A DNA stretch of 48,693 bases, taken from the NCBI RefSeq assembly GCF_002939865.1, contig NZ_MDEE01000015.1, positions 64,067-112,759 on the forward strand, given 5' to 3'. The DNA is from Xanthomonas dyei (GTDB lineage: Bacteria; Pseudomonadota; Gammaproteobacteria; Xanthomonadales; Xanthomonadaceae). This document shows, piece after piece, positions 18,500-27,835 of the stretch (positions within the stretch are counted from its first letter, which is position 1; the number at the start of each line of letters is the position of its first letter). The translations under genes and the position numbers were made by a program. The notes under the pieces were generated by a model that was given only the letters and a program-made list of their open reading frames with translations, had not been told where the DNA came from and made no database searches.

Positions 18500-18527
18500 T
18501 TGACAACCTTTGGCGCGCTGCTAAGGT
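18500..18527 (+). promoter_or_regulatory. Predicted sigma-70 promoter of the dcw cluster
   Basis: TTGACA at 18500-18505 is a consensus -35. After 16 bp comes TAAGGT at 18522-18527 as -10. The predicted transcript start is near 18534, leaving a leader of about 75 nt before mraZ. The start overlaps the pentamer array below. Confidence 0.65.
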
Positions 18528-18570
18528 GGGCATCGGAGGGAAAACCAGGTGTTTTGTGGTTTTTCGTGGT
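18526..18570 (+). promoter_or_regulatory. Array of five candidate MraZ boxes, 10-bp period
   Basis: Pentamers start at exactly 10-bp steps: GTGGG 18526, GAGGG 18536, CAGGT 18546, GTGGT 18556, GTGGT 18566. E. coli MraZ represses dcw through G-rich TGGGN boxes separated by 5 nt near the promoter, the same period. The array begins at the -10 and runs through the predicted start, an ideal place for repression by an oligomeric ring. Confidence 0.6.
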
Positions 18571-18607
18571 TCAATGATCCCCCAGCGGGTATTCGAGGTT
18601 GCATTCG

Positions 18608-19054
18608 GTGTTTCAGGGCGAGACTGCCATCACGGTGGACGACAAAGGGCGCATGGCGGTACCAACCGCGTATCGCGACCTGGTCACGCGTGTGAGCGGC
18701 AACCGCCTGGTGCTCACCTACAACCCGTTCGAAGCCGGTTGCCTGTGGCTGTATGCGGAGAAGGAGTGGGAGCGGGTGCGCGACGATGTGATGTCCAAGC
18801 CCAACACCCAGCGCGTGGTCCGCACGCTGCAGCAAAAACTGGTGGGTTCCTCTGCCGTGCTTGAGTTGGACGCCAATGGCCGTCTGAGCATTCCGGCCAG
18901 CCACCGCAACGCGGTCGGCATCGAGAAGAAGGCCGTGCTGCTTGGCATGGGCGACAAATTCGAACTCTGGAGCGAGCAGGCACATCGCGCACTGATCCAG
19001 CAGACATTGTCTGACGGGGATCTGGGCGATGAATTGCTCGATCTCAGGTTGTGA
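18608..19054 (+). CDS. mraZ: MraZ, transcriptional regulator of the dcw cluster
   Basis: The product is 148 aa using GTG 18608, giving [19 protein letters not shown], which fits the family's Met-Phe-x-Gly beginning. GAGG lies 9 bp before this GTG; the earlier TTG at 18599 has no room for a ribosome-binding site. Two AbrB-like half-domains each contain the D-x-x-G-R pattern (DDKGRMAVP and [10 protein letters not shown]). MraZ forms oligomeric rings and binds DNA upstream of its own gene. It is the first gene of the cluster; its stop overlaps the rsmH GTG start (GTGA). Confidence 0.96.
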   Translation: MFQGETAITVDDKGRMAVPTAYRDLVTRVSGNRLVLTYNPFEAGCLWLYAEKEWERVRDDVMSKPNTQRVVRTLQQKLVGSSAVLELDANGRLSIPASHRNAVGIEKKAVLLGMGDKFELWSEQAHRALIQQTLSDGDLGDELLDLRL

Positions 19055-20124
19055 GCCGGGGTGCCCGGATGCGCGGTGAAGCGCAGCCCGGTCACCCGGT
19101 GTCGCAGCCGCCGGCGGCCCATGTGCCGGTGCTGTACACGCAGGTTCTGGATGGCCTGCAGGTGACCGAAGGCGGAACCTATCTCGATGGCACGTTCGGG
19201 CGTGGCGGACACGCACGCGGCGTGCTGGAACACCTTGGCCCGGGAGGTCGACTGCTGGTGATGGATAAGGACCCTGAAGCGATCGCGGTGGCCGAACAGA
19301 CGTTCGGCGGCGATGCGCGCGTGTCCATCCATCGCGGCAGCTTCGCCGGGCTCGGTCAGGTGGTCGCCGCTGCGACCGTCGACGGCATCCTGCTCGACCT
19401 GGGCGTGTCCTCGCCGCAGCTGGACGTGGCCGGCCGCGGTTTCAGTTTCGGCAAGGACGGCCCGCTGGACATGCGCATGGATCCGGACAGCGGCCAGAGC
19501 GCTGCGCAGTGGCTGGCCCACGCCAGCGACCGCGAGATCGCCGATGTGTTGTGGACCTATGGCGAAGAGCGCCAGAGCCGCCGCATCGCGCGCGCCATCG
19601 TGGCGCGCCGCACCGAGCAGCCGTTGTTGCGCACCGCGCAGCTGGCCGACCTGATCGCCTCGGTGATGCCGCGCGGCGACAGCAAGACCCATCCGGCCAC
19701 ACGCAGCTTCCAGGCCATCCGCATCCACATCAACCGCGAGCTGGCCGATCTGGAAGCCGGGCTGGACGCCGCTTTGGGCGCGCTCAAGCCGGGCGGCCGG
19801 CTGGCGGTGATCAGCTTCCACTCGCTGGAAGACCGCATCGTCAAGCAGTTCATGGCCCGCTACGCCAAGGCCCCGCCGAGCAACCGCCGCCTGCCCGAAG
19901 CGCAGCCGTTCGTGCCGACGCTGCAGCTGATCAGCGGCGCGGTCAAGGCCGACGACGCCGAGTTGAACATCAACCCCCGCGCCCGCAGCGCGGTGTTGCG
20001 CGTGGCCGAGAAGCTGGGAATGGGGAATGGGGAATCGGGAATGGATAACGGCGACAGCGCTGCTCCCCGATTCCCAAATCCCGATTCCCGATTCCCGGCG
20101 TCTCCGAACGGAGACGTCCAATGA
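19051..20124 (+). CDS. rsmH: RsmH (MraW), 16S rRNA m4C1402 methyltransferase
   Basis: The product is 357 aa from the GTG overlapping the mraZ stop; ATG 19069 is an alternative. Motifs: [33 protein letters not shown] (SAM site), [38 protein letters not shown] and [16 protein letters not shown]. It methylates N4 of C1402, the same nucleotide RsmI modifies. The conserved sequence ends near [11 protein letters not shown] (about residue 320). The remaining ~36 residues are read through a heptamer-arm repeat and look dispensable. The stop overlaps the ftsL start (ATGA). Confidence 0.96.
   Translation: MSRGARMRGEAQPGHPVSQPPAAHVPVLYTQVLDGLQVTEGGTYLDGTFGRGGHARGVLEHLGPGGRLLVMDKDPEAIAVAEQTFGGDARVSIHRGSFAGLGQVVAAATVDGILLDLGVSSPQLDVAGRGFSFGKDGPLDMRMDPDSGQSAAQWLAHASDREIADVLWTYGEERQSRRIARAIVARRTEQPLLRTAQLADLIASVMPRGDSKTHPATRSFQAIRIHINRELADLEAGLDAALGALKPGGRLAVISFHSLEDRIVKQFMARYAKAPPSNRRLPEAQPFVPTLQLISGAVKADDAELNINPRARSAVLRVAEKLGMGNGESGMDNGDSAAPRFPNPDSRFPASPNGDVQ
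20016..20098. repeat. Heptamer-arm inverted repeat 2 (inside rsmH 3' end)
   Basis: The left arm 20016-20044 reads GGGAATG, GGGAATG, GGGAATC, GGGAATG, G. The right arm 20065-20098 holds GATTCCC-type complements. The centre is short (20 nt). The whole element is translated as the C-terminal tail of RsmH and keeps the frame to the ATGA overlap with ftsL. Confidence 0.9.
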
Positions 20125-20384
20125 GCCGCCTGCTGCTGATTGTGCTGCTGGCCTGCAGCATCGCCTCGGCGATCGGGGTGGTGTACATGCGCCACATGCA
20201 CCGCAAGCTGTTCGTGCAGTTGTCCAAGCTCGAACACACGCGTGACGAGTTGAACATCGAATTCGGCCGGCTGCAGCTGGAGCAGGCCACCTGGGCGGAA
20301 AGCAACCGTGTCGATCAGGTCGCGCGTGCGCGCATCGGGATGAAGTTCCCGGAGACCAACGACATCGTGGTGGTGCGCCCATGA
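20121..20384 (+). CDS. ftsL: FtsL, cell-division protein
   Basis: The product is 87 aa with one membrane helix at residues 2-20 ([20 protein letters not shown]) and a periplasmic coiled-coil-like region ([31 protein letters not shown]) followed by [21 protein letters not shown]. FtsL joins FtsB and FtsQ in the divisome and activates FtsWI. It starts on the ATGA overlap with rsmH and ends on an ATGA that starts the bridging ORF. Confidence 0.95.
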   Translation: MSRLLLIVLLACSIASAIGVVYMRHMHRKLFVQLSKLEHTRDELNIEFGRLQLEQATWAESNRVDQVARARIGMKFPETNDIVVVRP

Positions 20385-20514
20385 CGAAGTCGCACAACAG
20401 CCGTTGTGTACGGGCAAGCTGCCCGCAGGGTGGCGCACATGCATCTTCGCCCATGACACAACGGCACGACAGCCGTTTTGCACGGGCACTCCGCGCACAC
20501 GGAGGTGCGCCATG
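20376..20514 (+). repeat. Imperfect tandem duplication of the ftsL-ftsI junction
   Basis: Copy 1 (20376-20441) and copy 2 (20448-20514) are similar along their length: CGCCCATGAC, then CACAACAGCCGTTGTGTACG against CACGACAGCCGTTTTGCACG, then a GGCGCAC-ATG / GTGCGCC-ATG ending. The offset is 72-73 bp. Copy 1 contains the ftsL stop; copy 2 ends on the ftsI ATG. Confidence 0.7.
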
Positions 20515-20515
20515 A
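20381..20515 (+). CDS. 44-aa bridging ORF between ftsL and ftsI (hypothetical)
   Basis: ATG 20381 overlaps the ftsL stop (ATGA) and its own TGA (20513-20515) overlaps the ftsI ATG at 20512. The peptide is two related halves, [20 protein letters not shown] and [20 protein letters not shown], encoded by the tandem duplication above. It is basic and has no membrane segment. I do not recognise a function. It may matter only as a reading frame that carries ribosomes across the 127-nt gap, or it may be untranslated. Confidence 0.35.
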   Translation: MTKSHNSRCVRASCPQGGAHASSPMTQRHDSRFARALRAHGGAP

Positions 20516-22374
20516 AAGCCGGTCGCAACCGCCCCCGCAGCAACTTCAATCTGCGCGGCCGGCTGACCCTGGTCGGCATCGCGCTGGGCCTGTGTTCGGT
20601 GACGTTGATCGGGCGCGCTGCATTCGTGCAGCTTGTCAACCGCGATTTCTATCAGCGCCAGGGCGAAGCGCGCTATCTGCGTGAGCTGCCGATCGCCACC
20701 TCGCGCGGCATGATCACCGACCGCAATGGCGAGCCGTTGGCGGTGTCCACGCCGGTGGAATCGATCTGGGTCAATCCGCAGGAACTGCTGCGCAACCCCG
20801 ACCGCATTCCCGAGTTGGCCAAGGCGCTCGGCCAGCCGCTGGACGAGTTGAACGCCAAGCTGGCGCAGAAGGCCGGCAAGGAATTCATGTACCTGCAGCG
20901 CCGGATCAACCCGGACAAGGCGCATGCGATCGTCGAGTTGAAGATTCCGGGCGTGTTTTCGCAGCGCGAGTTCCGTCGCTTCTATCCGCAAGGCGAAGCG
21001 ATGGCCCACGTGCTGGGCTTCACCAATATCGACGACCGCGGCCAGGAAGGGCTGGAGCTGGCCTTCGACGAATGGCTGCGCGGCAAGCCCGGCTCCAAGA
21101 AGGTGGTGCGCGATGCGCGCGGCGCCATCGTGGAGAGCGTGGATCTGGTGCGTCCGGCGCAGCCGGGCAAGGATCTGACGCTGAGCATCGACCGCCGCAT
21201 CCAGTTCCTGGCCTACAAGGAACTGCGCAACGCGCTGGTCGAAAACAATGCCGCTGGCGGGTCGATGGTGGTGATGGATGTCGCCACCGGCGAAGTGCTG
21301 GCGATGGTCAACCTGCCGACCTACAACCCCAACTCGGTGACCGGCATCAATCCGTCGGCGCGGCGCAATCGCGCGGTCACCGATCTGGTCGAGCCGGGTT
21401 CGACGATGAAGCCGCTGACCGTGGCCACCGCACTGACTGCCGGCGTGGTGACCAAGGACACCGTCATCGATACCAACCCCGGCTATATGTCGGTGGGGCG
21501 CTTCACCATTCGCGATGTGCCGCGCAACAACGGCGTACTCAACGTCACCGGCGTGATCACCCGCAGCTCCAACATCGGTGCGGCCAAGATCGCGGCCAAG
21601 GTGCCGGACCAGACGTTCTATCAGTCGATCCGCAACTTCGGTTATGGCAGCGCGCCGCATAGCGGGTTTCCGGGAGAATCGGCCGGTGTGGTGCTGCAGC
21701 CGGCGCGCTGGAGCGGCCCGTCCAAGACCACGATGTCGTACGGCTACGGCCTGTCGGTGACGCCGCTGCAGATTGCGCAGGCGTACGCCACGCTGGGCAA
21801 CGGCGGCAAGCTGACGCCGCCCACCTTCGTGCGTGGCCAGCACAACGAGACCCGTCAGGTGATCACCCCCGAGGTGGCGCGTGAGGTCATCGACATGATG
21901 GAAACCGTGGTCACCCAGGGCGGTGCCAAGGGCGCGGCGATCCTGGGCTATCACGTGGCCGGCAAGACCGGTACCGCGCGCAAGAACGGCGCCAACGGCT
22001 ATGAGCGCGGGCATTACAACGCGCTGTTCGCTGGTCTGGTGCCGGCCACGCGCCCGCGCTTTGCCACCGTCATCGTCATCAACGATCCGCAGGGCAAGGT
22101 GTATTACGGCGGCCTGGTGTCGGCACCGGTGTTCCACAAGGTGATGGAAGGTGCGCTGCGGTTGATGGACGTGCCGCCGGACGATATCCAGTCGTGGCTG
22201 GCCGCGCAGGCCGCCGGCAAGACCGGTCAACCGATCGTCAAGCCGCAACCGGCAGATCTGGACCCGGCGCTGGTACCGGACCCGGTGGACGAAGTATCGG
22301 CCGGCATTCCGACCGCGATCGCACCGCCGCCAGCGCCTGCGCAGCCTGCGCCGTTGCAGGAGAGCCGTCAGTGA
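20512..22374 (+). CDS. ftsI: FtsI (PBP3), septal peptidoglycan transpeptidase
   Basis: The product is 620 aa from ATG 20512 with GGAGG just upstream; a longer ORF from 20404 is only the duplicated junction. An N-terminal membrane anchor ([19 protein letters not shown]) is followed by the PBP dimerisation domain ([20 protein letters not shown]). The transpeptidase domain has active-site Ser in EPGSTMKP (about 297), SSN (352-354) and KTGTA (Lys about 485). The C-terminus is Pro/Ala-rich. It crosslinks septal peptidoglycan with FtsW. murE starts on a GTGA overlap. Confidence 0.97.
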   Translation: MKAGRNRPRSNFNLRGRLTLVGIALGLCSVTLIGRAAFVQLVNRDFYQRQGEARYLRELPIATSRGMITDRNGEPLAVSTPVESIWVNPQELLRNPDRIPELAKALGQPLDELNAKLAQKAGKEFMYLQRRINPDKAHAIVELKIPGVFSQREFRRFYPQGEAMAHVLGFTNIDDRGQEGLELAFDEWLRGKPGSKKVVRDARGAIVESVDLVRPAQPGKDLTLSIDRRIQFLAYKELRNALVENNAAGGSMVVMDVATGEVLAMVNLPTYNPNSVTGINPSARRNRAVTDLVEPGSTMKPLTVATALTAGVVTKDTVIDTNPGYMSVGRFTIRDVPRNNGVLNVTGVITRSSNIGAAKIAAKVPDQTFYQSIRNFGYGSAPHSGFPGESAGVVLQPARWSGPSKTTMSYGYGLSVTPLQIAQAYATLGNGGKLTPPTFVRGQHNETRQVITPEVAREVIDMMETVVTQGGAKGAAILGYHVAGKTGTARKNGANGYERGHYNALFAGLVPATRPRFATVIVINDPQGKVYYGGLVSAPVFHKVMEGALRLMDVPPDDIQSWLAAQAAGKTGQPIVKPQPADLDPALVPDPVDEVSAGIPTAIAPPPAPAQPAPLQESRQ

Positions 22375-23858
22375 GCCGCGCCATGCCGCTGTCGCAGCTG
22401 CTGCCGGACCTGACCCTTGCGCGCGATGTGCAGGTGTCCGGCCTGGTGATGGATAGCCGTGCAGTGCGCCCAGGCGATGCGTTCGTGGCGATCGCCGGCT
22501 TCGGCGCGCATGGGCTGGGCTTCGTCGAGCAGGCGCGCGCCAATGGTGCGGTAGCGGTGTTGTTCGAGCCGCCCGCGCCTGCCGATCTGCCGGCGCCTGC
22601 CGACGCCATCGCCGTGCCCGGCTTGCGTGCGCGGATTGGCAGCATGGCCGATCAGTTTCATGGTCATCCGTCGCACACATTGCGGATGGTGGGCGTCACC
22701 GGCACCAACGGCAAGACCTCCACCGTGCAGTTGCTTGCGCAGGCACTGACCTTGCTCGGCACGCCCACTGGCACGCTCGGTACGCTGGGCGTCGGCCTGT
22801 ATGGCAGCGCCGTCCCGACCGGTTTCACCACGCCGCTGGTGCTGTCCACGCACGCGTTGCTGGCACAGCTGCGCGATGAAGGCGCGCAAGCCGCAGCGAT
22901 GGAAGTCAGCTCGCACGCGCTCGATCAGGGCCGCGTGGATGCGGTGCATTTCGACGTGGCTGTGTTCACCAATCTCACTCGCGATCATCTCGATTATCAC
23001 GGCGATATGGCGCAGTACGGCGCGGCCAAGGCCAAGCTGTTCACGCGCGCTGGGTTGCAGGCTGCGGTGGTGAATCTGGACGACGCCTTCGGCCGCACGC
23101 TGCTGGCCTCGCTCGATCCTGCGCTGCGCGCGATCGGCGTGAGTTCGCGCGGACAGGCTGGCGCCACGGTGCGCGCCGACGCCCTGCAACTGGATCACAA
23201 CGGCATCAGCTTCGCGCTGCGGATCGATGCCAGCGTCCACGCCGTGCATTCGGCATTGCTGGGTCGCTTCAACGTGGACAACCTGCTGGCGGTCGCCGGT
23301 GCCTTGCACGCGCTGGACCATGCGCCGGCGCAGATCGCCCAGGTGTTGGGCCAGCTGCAGCCGATCCACGGCCGCATGAATCGTCTCGGCGGCGCGCATG
23401 GCGCACCGCTGGTGGTGGTCGATTACGCACACACGCCCGACGCGCTGGAACAGGCACTGACCAGCCTGCGCTCGCATGCGCAGGACCGGCTGATCTGCGT
23501 GTTCGGTTGCGGCGGCGAACGCGACACCGGCAAGCGCCCGCAGATGGCCGCCATTGCCGAACTCAATGCCGATGTGGCGATCGTCACCGACGACAACCCG
23601 CGCGGCGAAGACGGCGATGTCATCGTTGCCGATATCGTGCGCGGCTTTGCGCGCCCGGATGCGGCCATCGTGCAGCGCGATCGCGCCGCTGCGATCCATC
23701 AGGCCATCGCCATGGCCAGCGCGTCGGACATCGTGCTGATCGCCGGCAAGGGTCACGAGCCCTACCAGGAAGTGGCCGGCGTGCAGCATGCCTTCGACGA
23801 TGCAGCGGTGGCGGCGCAGGCCTTGCTGCCGCGCACCGTGCTGGGAGTGCGCGCATGA
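22371..23858 (+). CDS. murE: MurE, UDP-MurNAc-tripeptide synthetase (meso-DAP adding)
   Basis: The product is 495 aa. GTG 22371 is used because AGGAG lies about 8 bp upstream and it overlaps the ftsI stop (GTGA); ATG 22383 is an alternative. It carries the ATP-binding loop GTNGKTS (111-117), [25 protein letters not shown] and the specificity motif DNPR (408-411), which marks meso-diaminopimelate as the amino acid added. It works in the cytoplasm, third amino acid of the stem peptide. It is followed by murF on an ATGA overlap. Confidence 0.97.
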   Translation: MSRAMPLSQLLPDLTLARDVQVSGLVMDSRAVRPGDAFVAIAGFGAHGLGFVEQARANGAVAVLFEPPAPADLPAPADAIAVPGLRARIGSMADQFHGHPSHTLRMVGVTGTNGKTSTVQLLAQALTLLGTPTGTLGTLGVGLYGSAVPTGFTTPLVLSTHALLAQLRDEGAQAAAMEVSSHALDQGRVDAVHFDVAVFTNLTRDHLDYHGDMAQYGAAKAKLFTRAGLQAAVVNLDDAFGRTLLASLDPALRAIGVSSRGQAGATVRADALQLDHNGISFALRIDASVHAVHSALLGRFNVDNLLAVAGALHALDHAPAQIAQVLGQLQPIHGRMNRLGGAHGAPLVVVDYAHTPDALEQALTSLRSHAQDRLICVFGCGGERDTGKRPQMAAIAELNADVAIVTDDNPRGEDGDVIVADIVRGFARPDAAIVQRDRAAAIHQAIAMASASDIVLIAGKGHEPYQEVAGVQHAFDDAAVAAQALLPRTVLGVRA

Positions 23859-25381
23859 AGCTCACCCCGCTGTCGTTGATCGCGCATTGGGCTGGCGGCG
23901 AGCTGCACGGCGACGATGCCATGATCGATGCGGTCGGCAACGACACGCGCACGCTGTCCAACGGCAGCCTGTATGTGGCGCTGCGCGGCGAGCGGTTCGA
24001 TGGACACGACTTCGCTGCCGATGCGCTCGCGCAGGGCGCCAGCGGTTTGCTGGTGGATCGTTTGTTGCCCACGCTGAGCGTGCCGCAGGTGTTGGTGCAG
24101 AGCACCGAGCTGGCGCTGGCACGCATTGCCGCCGGCATGCAGCGCGATCGCGCCACCCGCGTGATCGCGTTGACCGGTTCCAACGGCAAGACCAGCGTCA
24201 AGGCACTGCTGCTGTCGATCCTGACCGAAGCAGGGCGTGTCGATGGCACCACCGTCTATGCCACGCCGGGCAATCGCAATAACGAAATCGGCTTGCCGCT
24301 GGCGGTGATCGCCGCACCGGACGACGCAGATGTTGCGATCTACGAAATGGGTGCCGGCAAGCCGGGCGATATCGCCTACCTCACCGACGTCGCGCGGCCG
24401 CATGTTGCGCTGGTCAACAACATCGCGCCGGCGCACCTGGAGCGCCTGGGCAGCCTGCTCGGCGTCGCACAGACCAAGGGTGCGATCTACGCCGCGCTGC
24501 CCTCCAATGGCGTGGCGGTGATCAATGCCGACGATGCCTTCGGCGCCTGGTTCGAGCAGCAACTGCACGCGCAGCCGGTGCAGGGCCGTCGCGTGTTGCG
24601 CTATGGCCTGCAGGCCAGCGCCGATATCACCGCACGTCAGCTGCAACTGCAGGCCGATGGCGCACGGTTCACGCTGGCAACCCCGCAGGGCGAGGCGCAG
24701 ATTGCGCTGCCATTGCCGGGCCGCCACAACGTGCTCAACGCATTGGCTGCGACCGGATTGGCGATGGGCGCCGGGATCGCGCTGCCGATCATCGCCGCTG
24801 GCCTGGCGCGGGCGCGCCCAGTGGCTGGCCGGCAGATCGCCCATCGTTTGCCCGGTGGCGCAGTGCTGATCGACGATAGTTACAACGCCAACCCCGGCTC
24901 GTTGGATGCGGCCATCGATGCACTGGCCGCCGCGCCTGGCGCTGGCTGGCTGGTGCTGGGCGACATGCGCGAACTCGGCGCCGAAGGCGCGGTACTGCAT
25001 GCCGCGGCCGGACGTCGCGCACGCGCGGCCAAGTTGCAGCGTCTGTACGCGTTGGGCGAGCTCAGTGCCGCTGCCGCGCAGGCGTTCGGCGAGGGCGGTC
25101 GCGTGTTTGCCACACATGCGGAATTGATCGATGCATTGCACGCGGACCTGGGTGTAGCCGGGGCCGGGGAAAAGCAACAGCACGCACCAGAAAATATGCA
25201 GGGAAATGTTTTGATTCACGATCAGCAATCGCAGTCTATGGATGCCCTCCCGGGTCCCCGGTCCCCGGTCCCCGGTCCCGGCTCCACCACCCTTCTGGTA
25301 AAAGGCTCCCGCGGCAGCGCCATGGATCGCATCGTCGCCGCGCTGCTCGCACCGTCGGAGGATGCCTCCCATGCTGCTTGA
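23855..25381 (+). CDS. murF: MurF, UDP-MurNAc-tripeptide:D-Ala-D-Ala ligase
   Basis: The product is 508 aa. It starts on the ATGA overlap with murE. Motifs: [14 protein letters not shown] (ATP loop 108-113), [45 protein letters not shown] and LGDMRELG. The usual final block [16 protein letters not shown] is present from about residue 479. It is separated from the upstream domain (LIDALHADL) by about 42 residues encoded by a heptamer repeat, an in-frame insertion in a loop of domain 3. The enzyme adds D-Ala-D-Ala made by Ddl. It overlaps mraY by 11 bp. Confidence 0.96.
   Translation: MKLTPLSLIAHWAGGELHGDDAMIDAVGNDTRTLSNGSLYVALRGERFDGHDFAADALAQGASGLLVDRLLPTLSVPQVLVQSTELALARIAAGMQRDRATRVIALTGSNGKTSVKALLLSILTEAGRVDGTTVYATPGNRNNEIGLPLAVIAAPDDADVAIYEMGAGKPGDIAYLTDVARPHVALVNNIAPAHLERLGSLLGVAQTKGAIYAALPSNGVAVINADDAFGAWFEQQLHAQPVQGRRVLRYGLQASADITARQLQLQADGARFTLATPQGEAQIALPLPGRHNVLNALAATGLAMGAGIALPIIAAGLARARPVAGRQIAHRLPGGAVLIDDSYNANPGSLDAAIDALAAAPGAGWLVLGDMRELGAEGAVLHAAAGRRARAAKLQRLYALGELSAAAAQAFGEGGRVFATHAELIDALHADLGVAGAGEKQQHAPENMQGNVLIHDQQSQSMDALPGPRSPVPGPGSTTLLVKGSRGSAMDRIVAALLAPSEDASHAA
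25158..25281. repeat. Heptamer-arm inverted repeat 3 (inside murF)
   Basis: The right arm 25249-25281 is CGGTCCC/GGGTCCC heptamers. The left arm 25158-25170 is short and degenerate (CCGGGGCCGGGGA). The centre starts AAAAGCAACAGC. It is translated within MurF before a conserved C-terminal block, so it must be an in-frame insertion. Confidence 0.85.
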
Positions 25382-26456
25382 GTTGGCCCGCTGGCTGCAG
25401 CAACTGGAGAGCCTGTTCGGGCTGTTCAACTATCTGACCTTCCGCGGCATTCTGGCGGCGCTGACGTCGTTGTTCCTGTCGTTGTGGATGGGCCCTGCGG
25501 TGATCCGCAAGCTGGCCCAGTTCAAGGGCGGCCAGCCGATCCGTCAGGACGGCCCGCAGACGCATTTCTCCAAGGCCGGCACGCCGACCATGGGCGGCTC
25601 GTTGATCCTGCTCACCGTCACCTTGTCGGTGTTGCTGTGGGGCGACTTGCGCAACCGTTACGTGTGGCTGGTGCTGGCGGTGATGCTCTGCTTCGGTGCG
25701 ATCGGCTGGTACGACGACTGGATCAAGATCGTTCGCCGCGATCCCAATGGTCTGAAGTCGCGCTGGAAGTATCTGCTGCAGTCGATCTTCGGCCTGGCCG
25801 CCGGCCTGTTTCTGTTCTATACCGCCGACGTACCGGCGGCGATCACCTTCTACATTCCGATGTTCAAGTCGATCGCGCTGCCGCTGGCCGGCGTGAGCTT
25901 CGTGGTGATCGCTTATTTCTGGATCGTCGGCTTCTCCAACGCGGTCAACCTCACCGACGGTCTGGATGGTCTGGCGATCATGCCCACCGTGCTGGTGGCC
26001 TGCGCACTGGGCGTATTTGCGTATGCCTCGGGTAACGTGGTGTTTGCCGAATACCTGAAAATCCCGCTGATTCCCGGCGCCGGCGAGCTGATCATCATCT
26101 GCTCGGCGATCGCCGGGGCAGGGCTGGGCTTTCTGTGGTTCAACACCTATCCCGCCATGGTGTTCATGGGCGACATCGGCGCGCTGTCGTTGGGCGCGGT
26201 GCTGGGCACCATCGCGGTGATCGTGCGCCAGGAACTGGTGCTGGTGATCATGGGTGGCGTGTTCGTGATCGAAACGCTGTCGGTAATGATCCAGGTGGCC
26301 AGTTTCAAGATGACCGGCAAGCGCGTGTTCCGCATGGCGCCGATCCATCACCACTTCGAACTCAAAGGTTGGCCGGAACCGCGCGTGATCGTGCGCTTCT
26401 GGATCATTTCGGTGGTGCTGGTGCTGATCGGCCTTGCCACGTTGAAGGTGCGCTGA
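25371..26456 (+). CDS. mraY: MraY, phospho-MurNAc-pentapeptide translocase
   Basis: The product is 361 aa, matching the family (360 in E. coli). ATG 25371 is chosen because GGAGG lies 9 bp upstream; the ATG at 25362 abuts it. Motifs: [66 protein letters not shown] and the HHHFE loop, with ten predicted membrane helices. It makes lipid I from UDP-MurNAc-pentapeptide and undecaprenyl phosphate. It joins ftsW directly by a TGATG overlap; murD, usually placed here, is absent. Confidence 0.98.
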   Translation: MLLELARWLQQLESLFGLFNYLTFRGILAALTSLFLSLWMGPAVIRKLAQFKGGQPIRQDGPQTHFSKAGTPTMGGSLILLTVTLSVLLWGDLRNRYVWLVLAVMLCFGAIGWYDDWIKIVRRDPNGLKSRWKYLLQSIFGLAAGLFLFYTADVPAAITFYIPMFKSIALPLAGVSFVVIAYFWIVGFSNAVNLTDGLDGLAIMPTVLVACALGVFAYASGNVVFAEYLKIPLIPGAGELIIICSAIAGAGLGFLWFNTYPAMVFMGDIGALSLGAVLGTIAVIVRQELVLVIMGGVFVIETLSVMIQVASFKMTGKRVFRMAPIHHHFELKGWPEPRVIVRFWIISVVLVLIGLATLKVR

Positions 26457-27835
26457 TGAACGACATGTCCCGCCAGGCCACACGACTGGACGCCATCGGC
26501 GGCCGTTACGACCCGTGGCTGCTCGGCGCGGCGGCCACGCTCGCCTCGCTGGGCGTGGTGATGGTTGCGTCCAGTTCGATCGAACTGTCGGAGAGCCCGT
26601 TCTATTACCTCACCCGCCACCTGCTGTTTCTGGGCGTCGGTATCGGGTTGGCGTTCTGGGCCATGCGCACCGAACTCAAGACCATCGAGCAGCACAACCA
26701 GATGCTGTTGCTGGGCTGCTTTGTGATGCTGATCGTGGTGTTCGTGCCGGGCCTGGGCAGCAGCGTCAACGGCGCCAGGCGCTGGATCAACCTGGGCGTG
26801 TCGAAGTTTCAGGTCGTCGAAGCGGTCAAGGTGCTCTACATCATCTGGCTGGCCAGTTACCTGGTGCGCTTCCGCGACGAGGTCAATGCAACCTGGCAGG
26901 CAATGCTCAAGCCGGTGTTCGTGGTCGGATTTCTGGTGGCACTGCTGTTGCTGCAACCGGACTTCGGTTCGTCGATGCTGCTGTTGAGTGTCACTGCCTG
27001 CATGCTGGTGCTCGGCGGCGCCCCGATCGGGCGCATCATCCTGCCCATCCTGCTGCTGCTGCCGGCACTGGTGGCGCTGGTGATCTTCGAGCCGTACCGC
27101 ATGCGGCGCGTGACCTCCTTCATGGACCCGTGGGTCGATCAGCTCGGTTCGGGGTACCAGCTGTCCAATGCGCTCATGGCGATCGGCCGTGGCGAGTGGA
27201 CCGGTGTGGGCCTGGGCGCCTCGGTGCAGAAGCTCAACTATCTGCCAGAAGCGCATACCGACTTCATCTTCTCGGTGATCGCCGAAGAACTCGGCTTCAT
27301 CGGCGTCTGCGGTGTGGTGTCCCTGTACGCGCTGCTGGTCGGCCGCGCGTTCTGGGTGGGCATGCGCTGCGTGGAAATGAAGCGCCATTTCTCCGGTTAC
27401 GTGGCCTTCGGCATCGGGCTGTGGGTGGCGATGCAGAGCTTCGTGTCGATTGGCGTGAACCTAGGGATTCTGCCGACCAAGGGCCTGACCCTGCCGCTGA
27501 TCTCGTCCGGCGGTTCGTCGGTGCTGATGACCTGCGTGGCGATGGGCCTGCTGCTACGCGTGTCCTATGAAATGGATCGCGCCGAGCGCCTGCGCAGCAA
27601 GTTGTCGCCGCAGGGCGCGGGCACTGTGCCCTCCGAGCCGGCTGAGCCGGTGGTCGATCCGGCGCCGCCTGCTTATACAGCGGGACGCAAGCCGCAGCGC
27701 GAGACCGCTGCTGCGCCTGCACCGGTGGCAGCGACGTCAACGGCAGCACCGTCGGTGGCGCCGGCATCGGCCATCCTGCGTGGCACCAGCCGCATGCAGC
27801 CGCGTGTGGAACCGACCTTCGGGAGGATCGCATGA
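26456..27835 (+). CDS. ftsW: FtsW, septal peptidoglycan glycosyltransferase (SEDS)
   Basis: The product is 459 aa with about ten membrane helices. SEDS hallmarks: [89 protein letters not shown] and [19 protein letters not shown] (split here as separate motifs). It polymerises lipid II together with FtsI. A Pro/Ala-rich cytoplasmic tail of about 80 residues follows the last helix. The TGATG overlap joins it to mraY and an ATGA overlap to murG. Confidence 0.97.
   Translation: MNDMSRQATRLDAIGGRYDPWLLGAAATLASLGVVMVASSSIELSESPFYYLTRHLLFLGVGIGLAFWAMRTELKTIEQHNQMLLLGCFVMLIVVFVPGLGSSVNGARRWINLGVSKFQVVEAVKVLYIIWLASYLVRFRDEVNATWQAMLKPVFVVGFLVALLLLQPDFGSSMLLLSVTACMLVLGGAPIGRIILPILLLLPALVALVIFEPYRMRRVTSFMDPWVDQLGSGYQLSNALMAIGRGEWTGVGLGASVQKLNYLPEAHTDFIFSVIAEELGFIGVCGVVSLYALLVGRAFWVGMRCVEMKRHFSGYVAFGIGLWVAMQSFVSIGVNLGILPTKGLTLPLISSGGSSVLMTCVAMGLLLRVSYEMDRAERLRSKLSPQGAGTVPSEPAEPVVDPAPPAYTAGRKPQRETAAAPAPVAATSTAAPSVAPASAILRGTSRMQPRVEPTFGRIA

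Noticed and set aside
18599..18607. TTG 18599 as the mraZ start
   Set aside because: It touches the GAGG with no spacing and adds residues before the family's Met-Phe-x-Gly start; GTG 18608 fits both.
20404..20511. Longer N-terminus for FtsI from 20404
   Set aside because: The added residues come only from the duplicated junction; ATG 20512 has GGAGG upstream and begins family-like sequence.
18718..22680. Very long minus-strand ORF (over 1300 codons) opposite rsmH-ftsL-ftsI
   Set aside because: It lies antisense to three well-identified genes, has the Arg/His/Gln-rich composition of a high-GC shadow frame and no domain. Similar shadows oppose kdpD (7371-10517) and secA (38393-41602).
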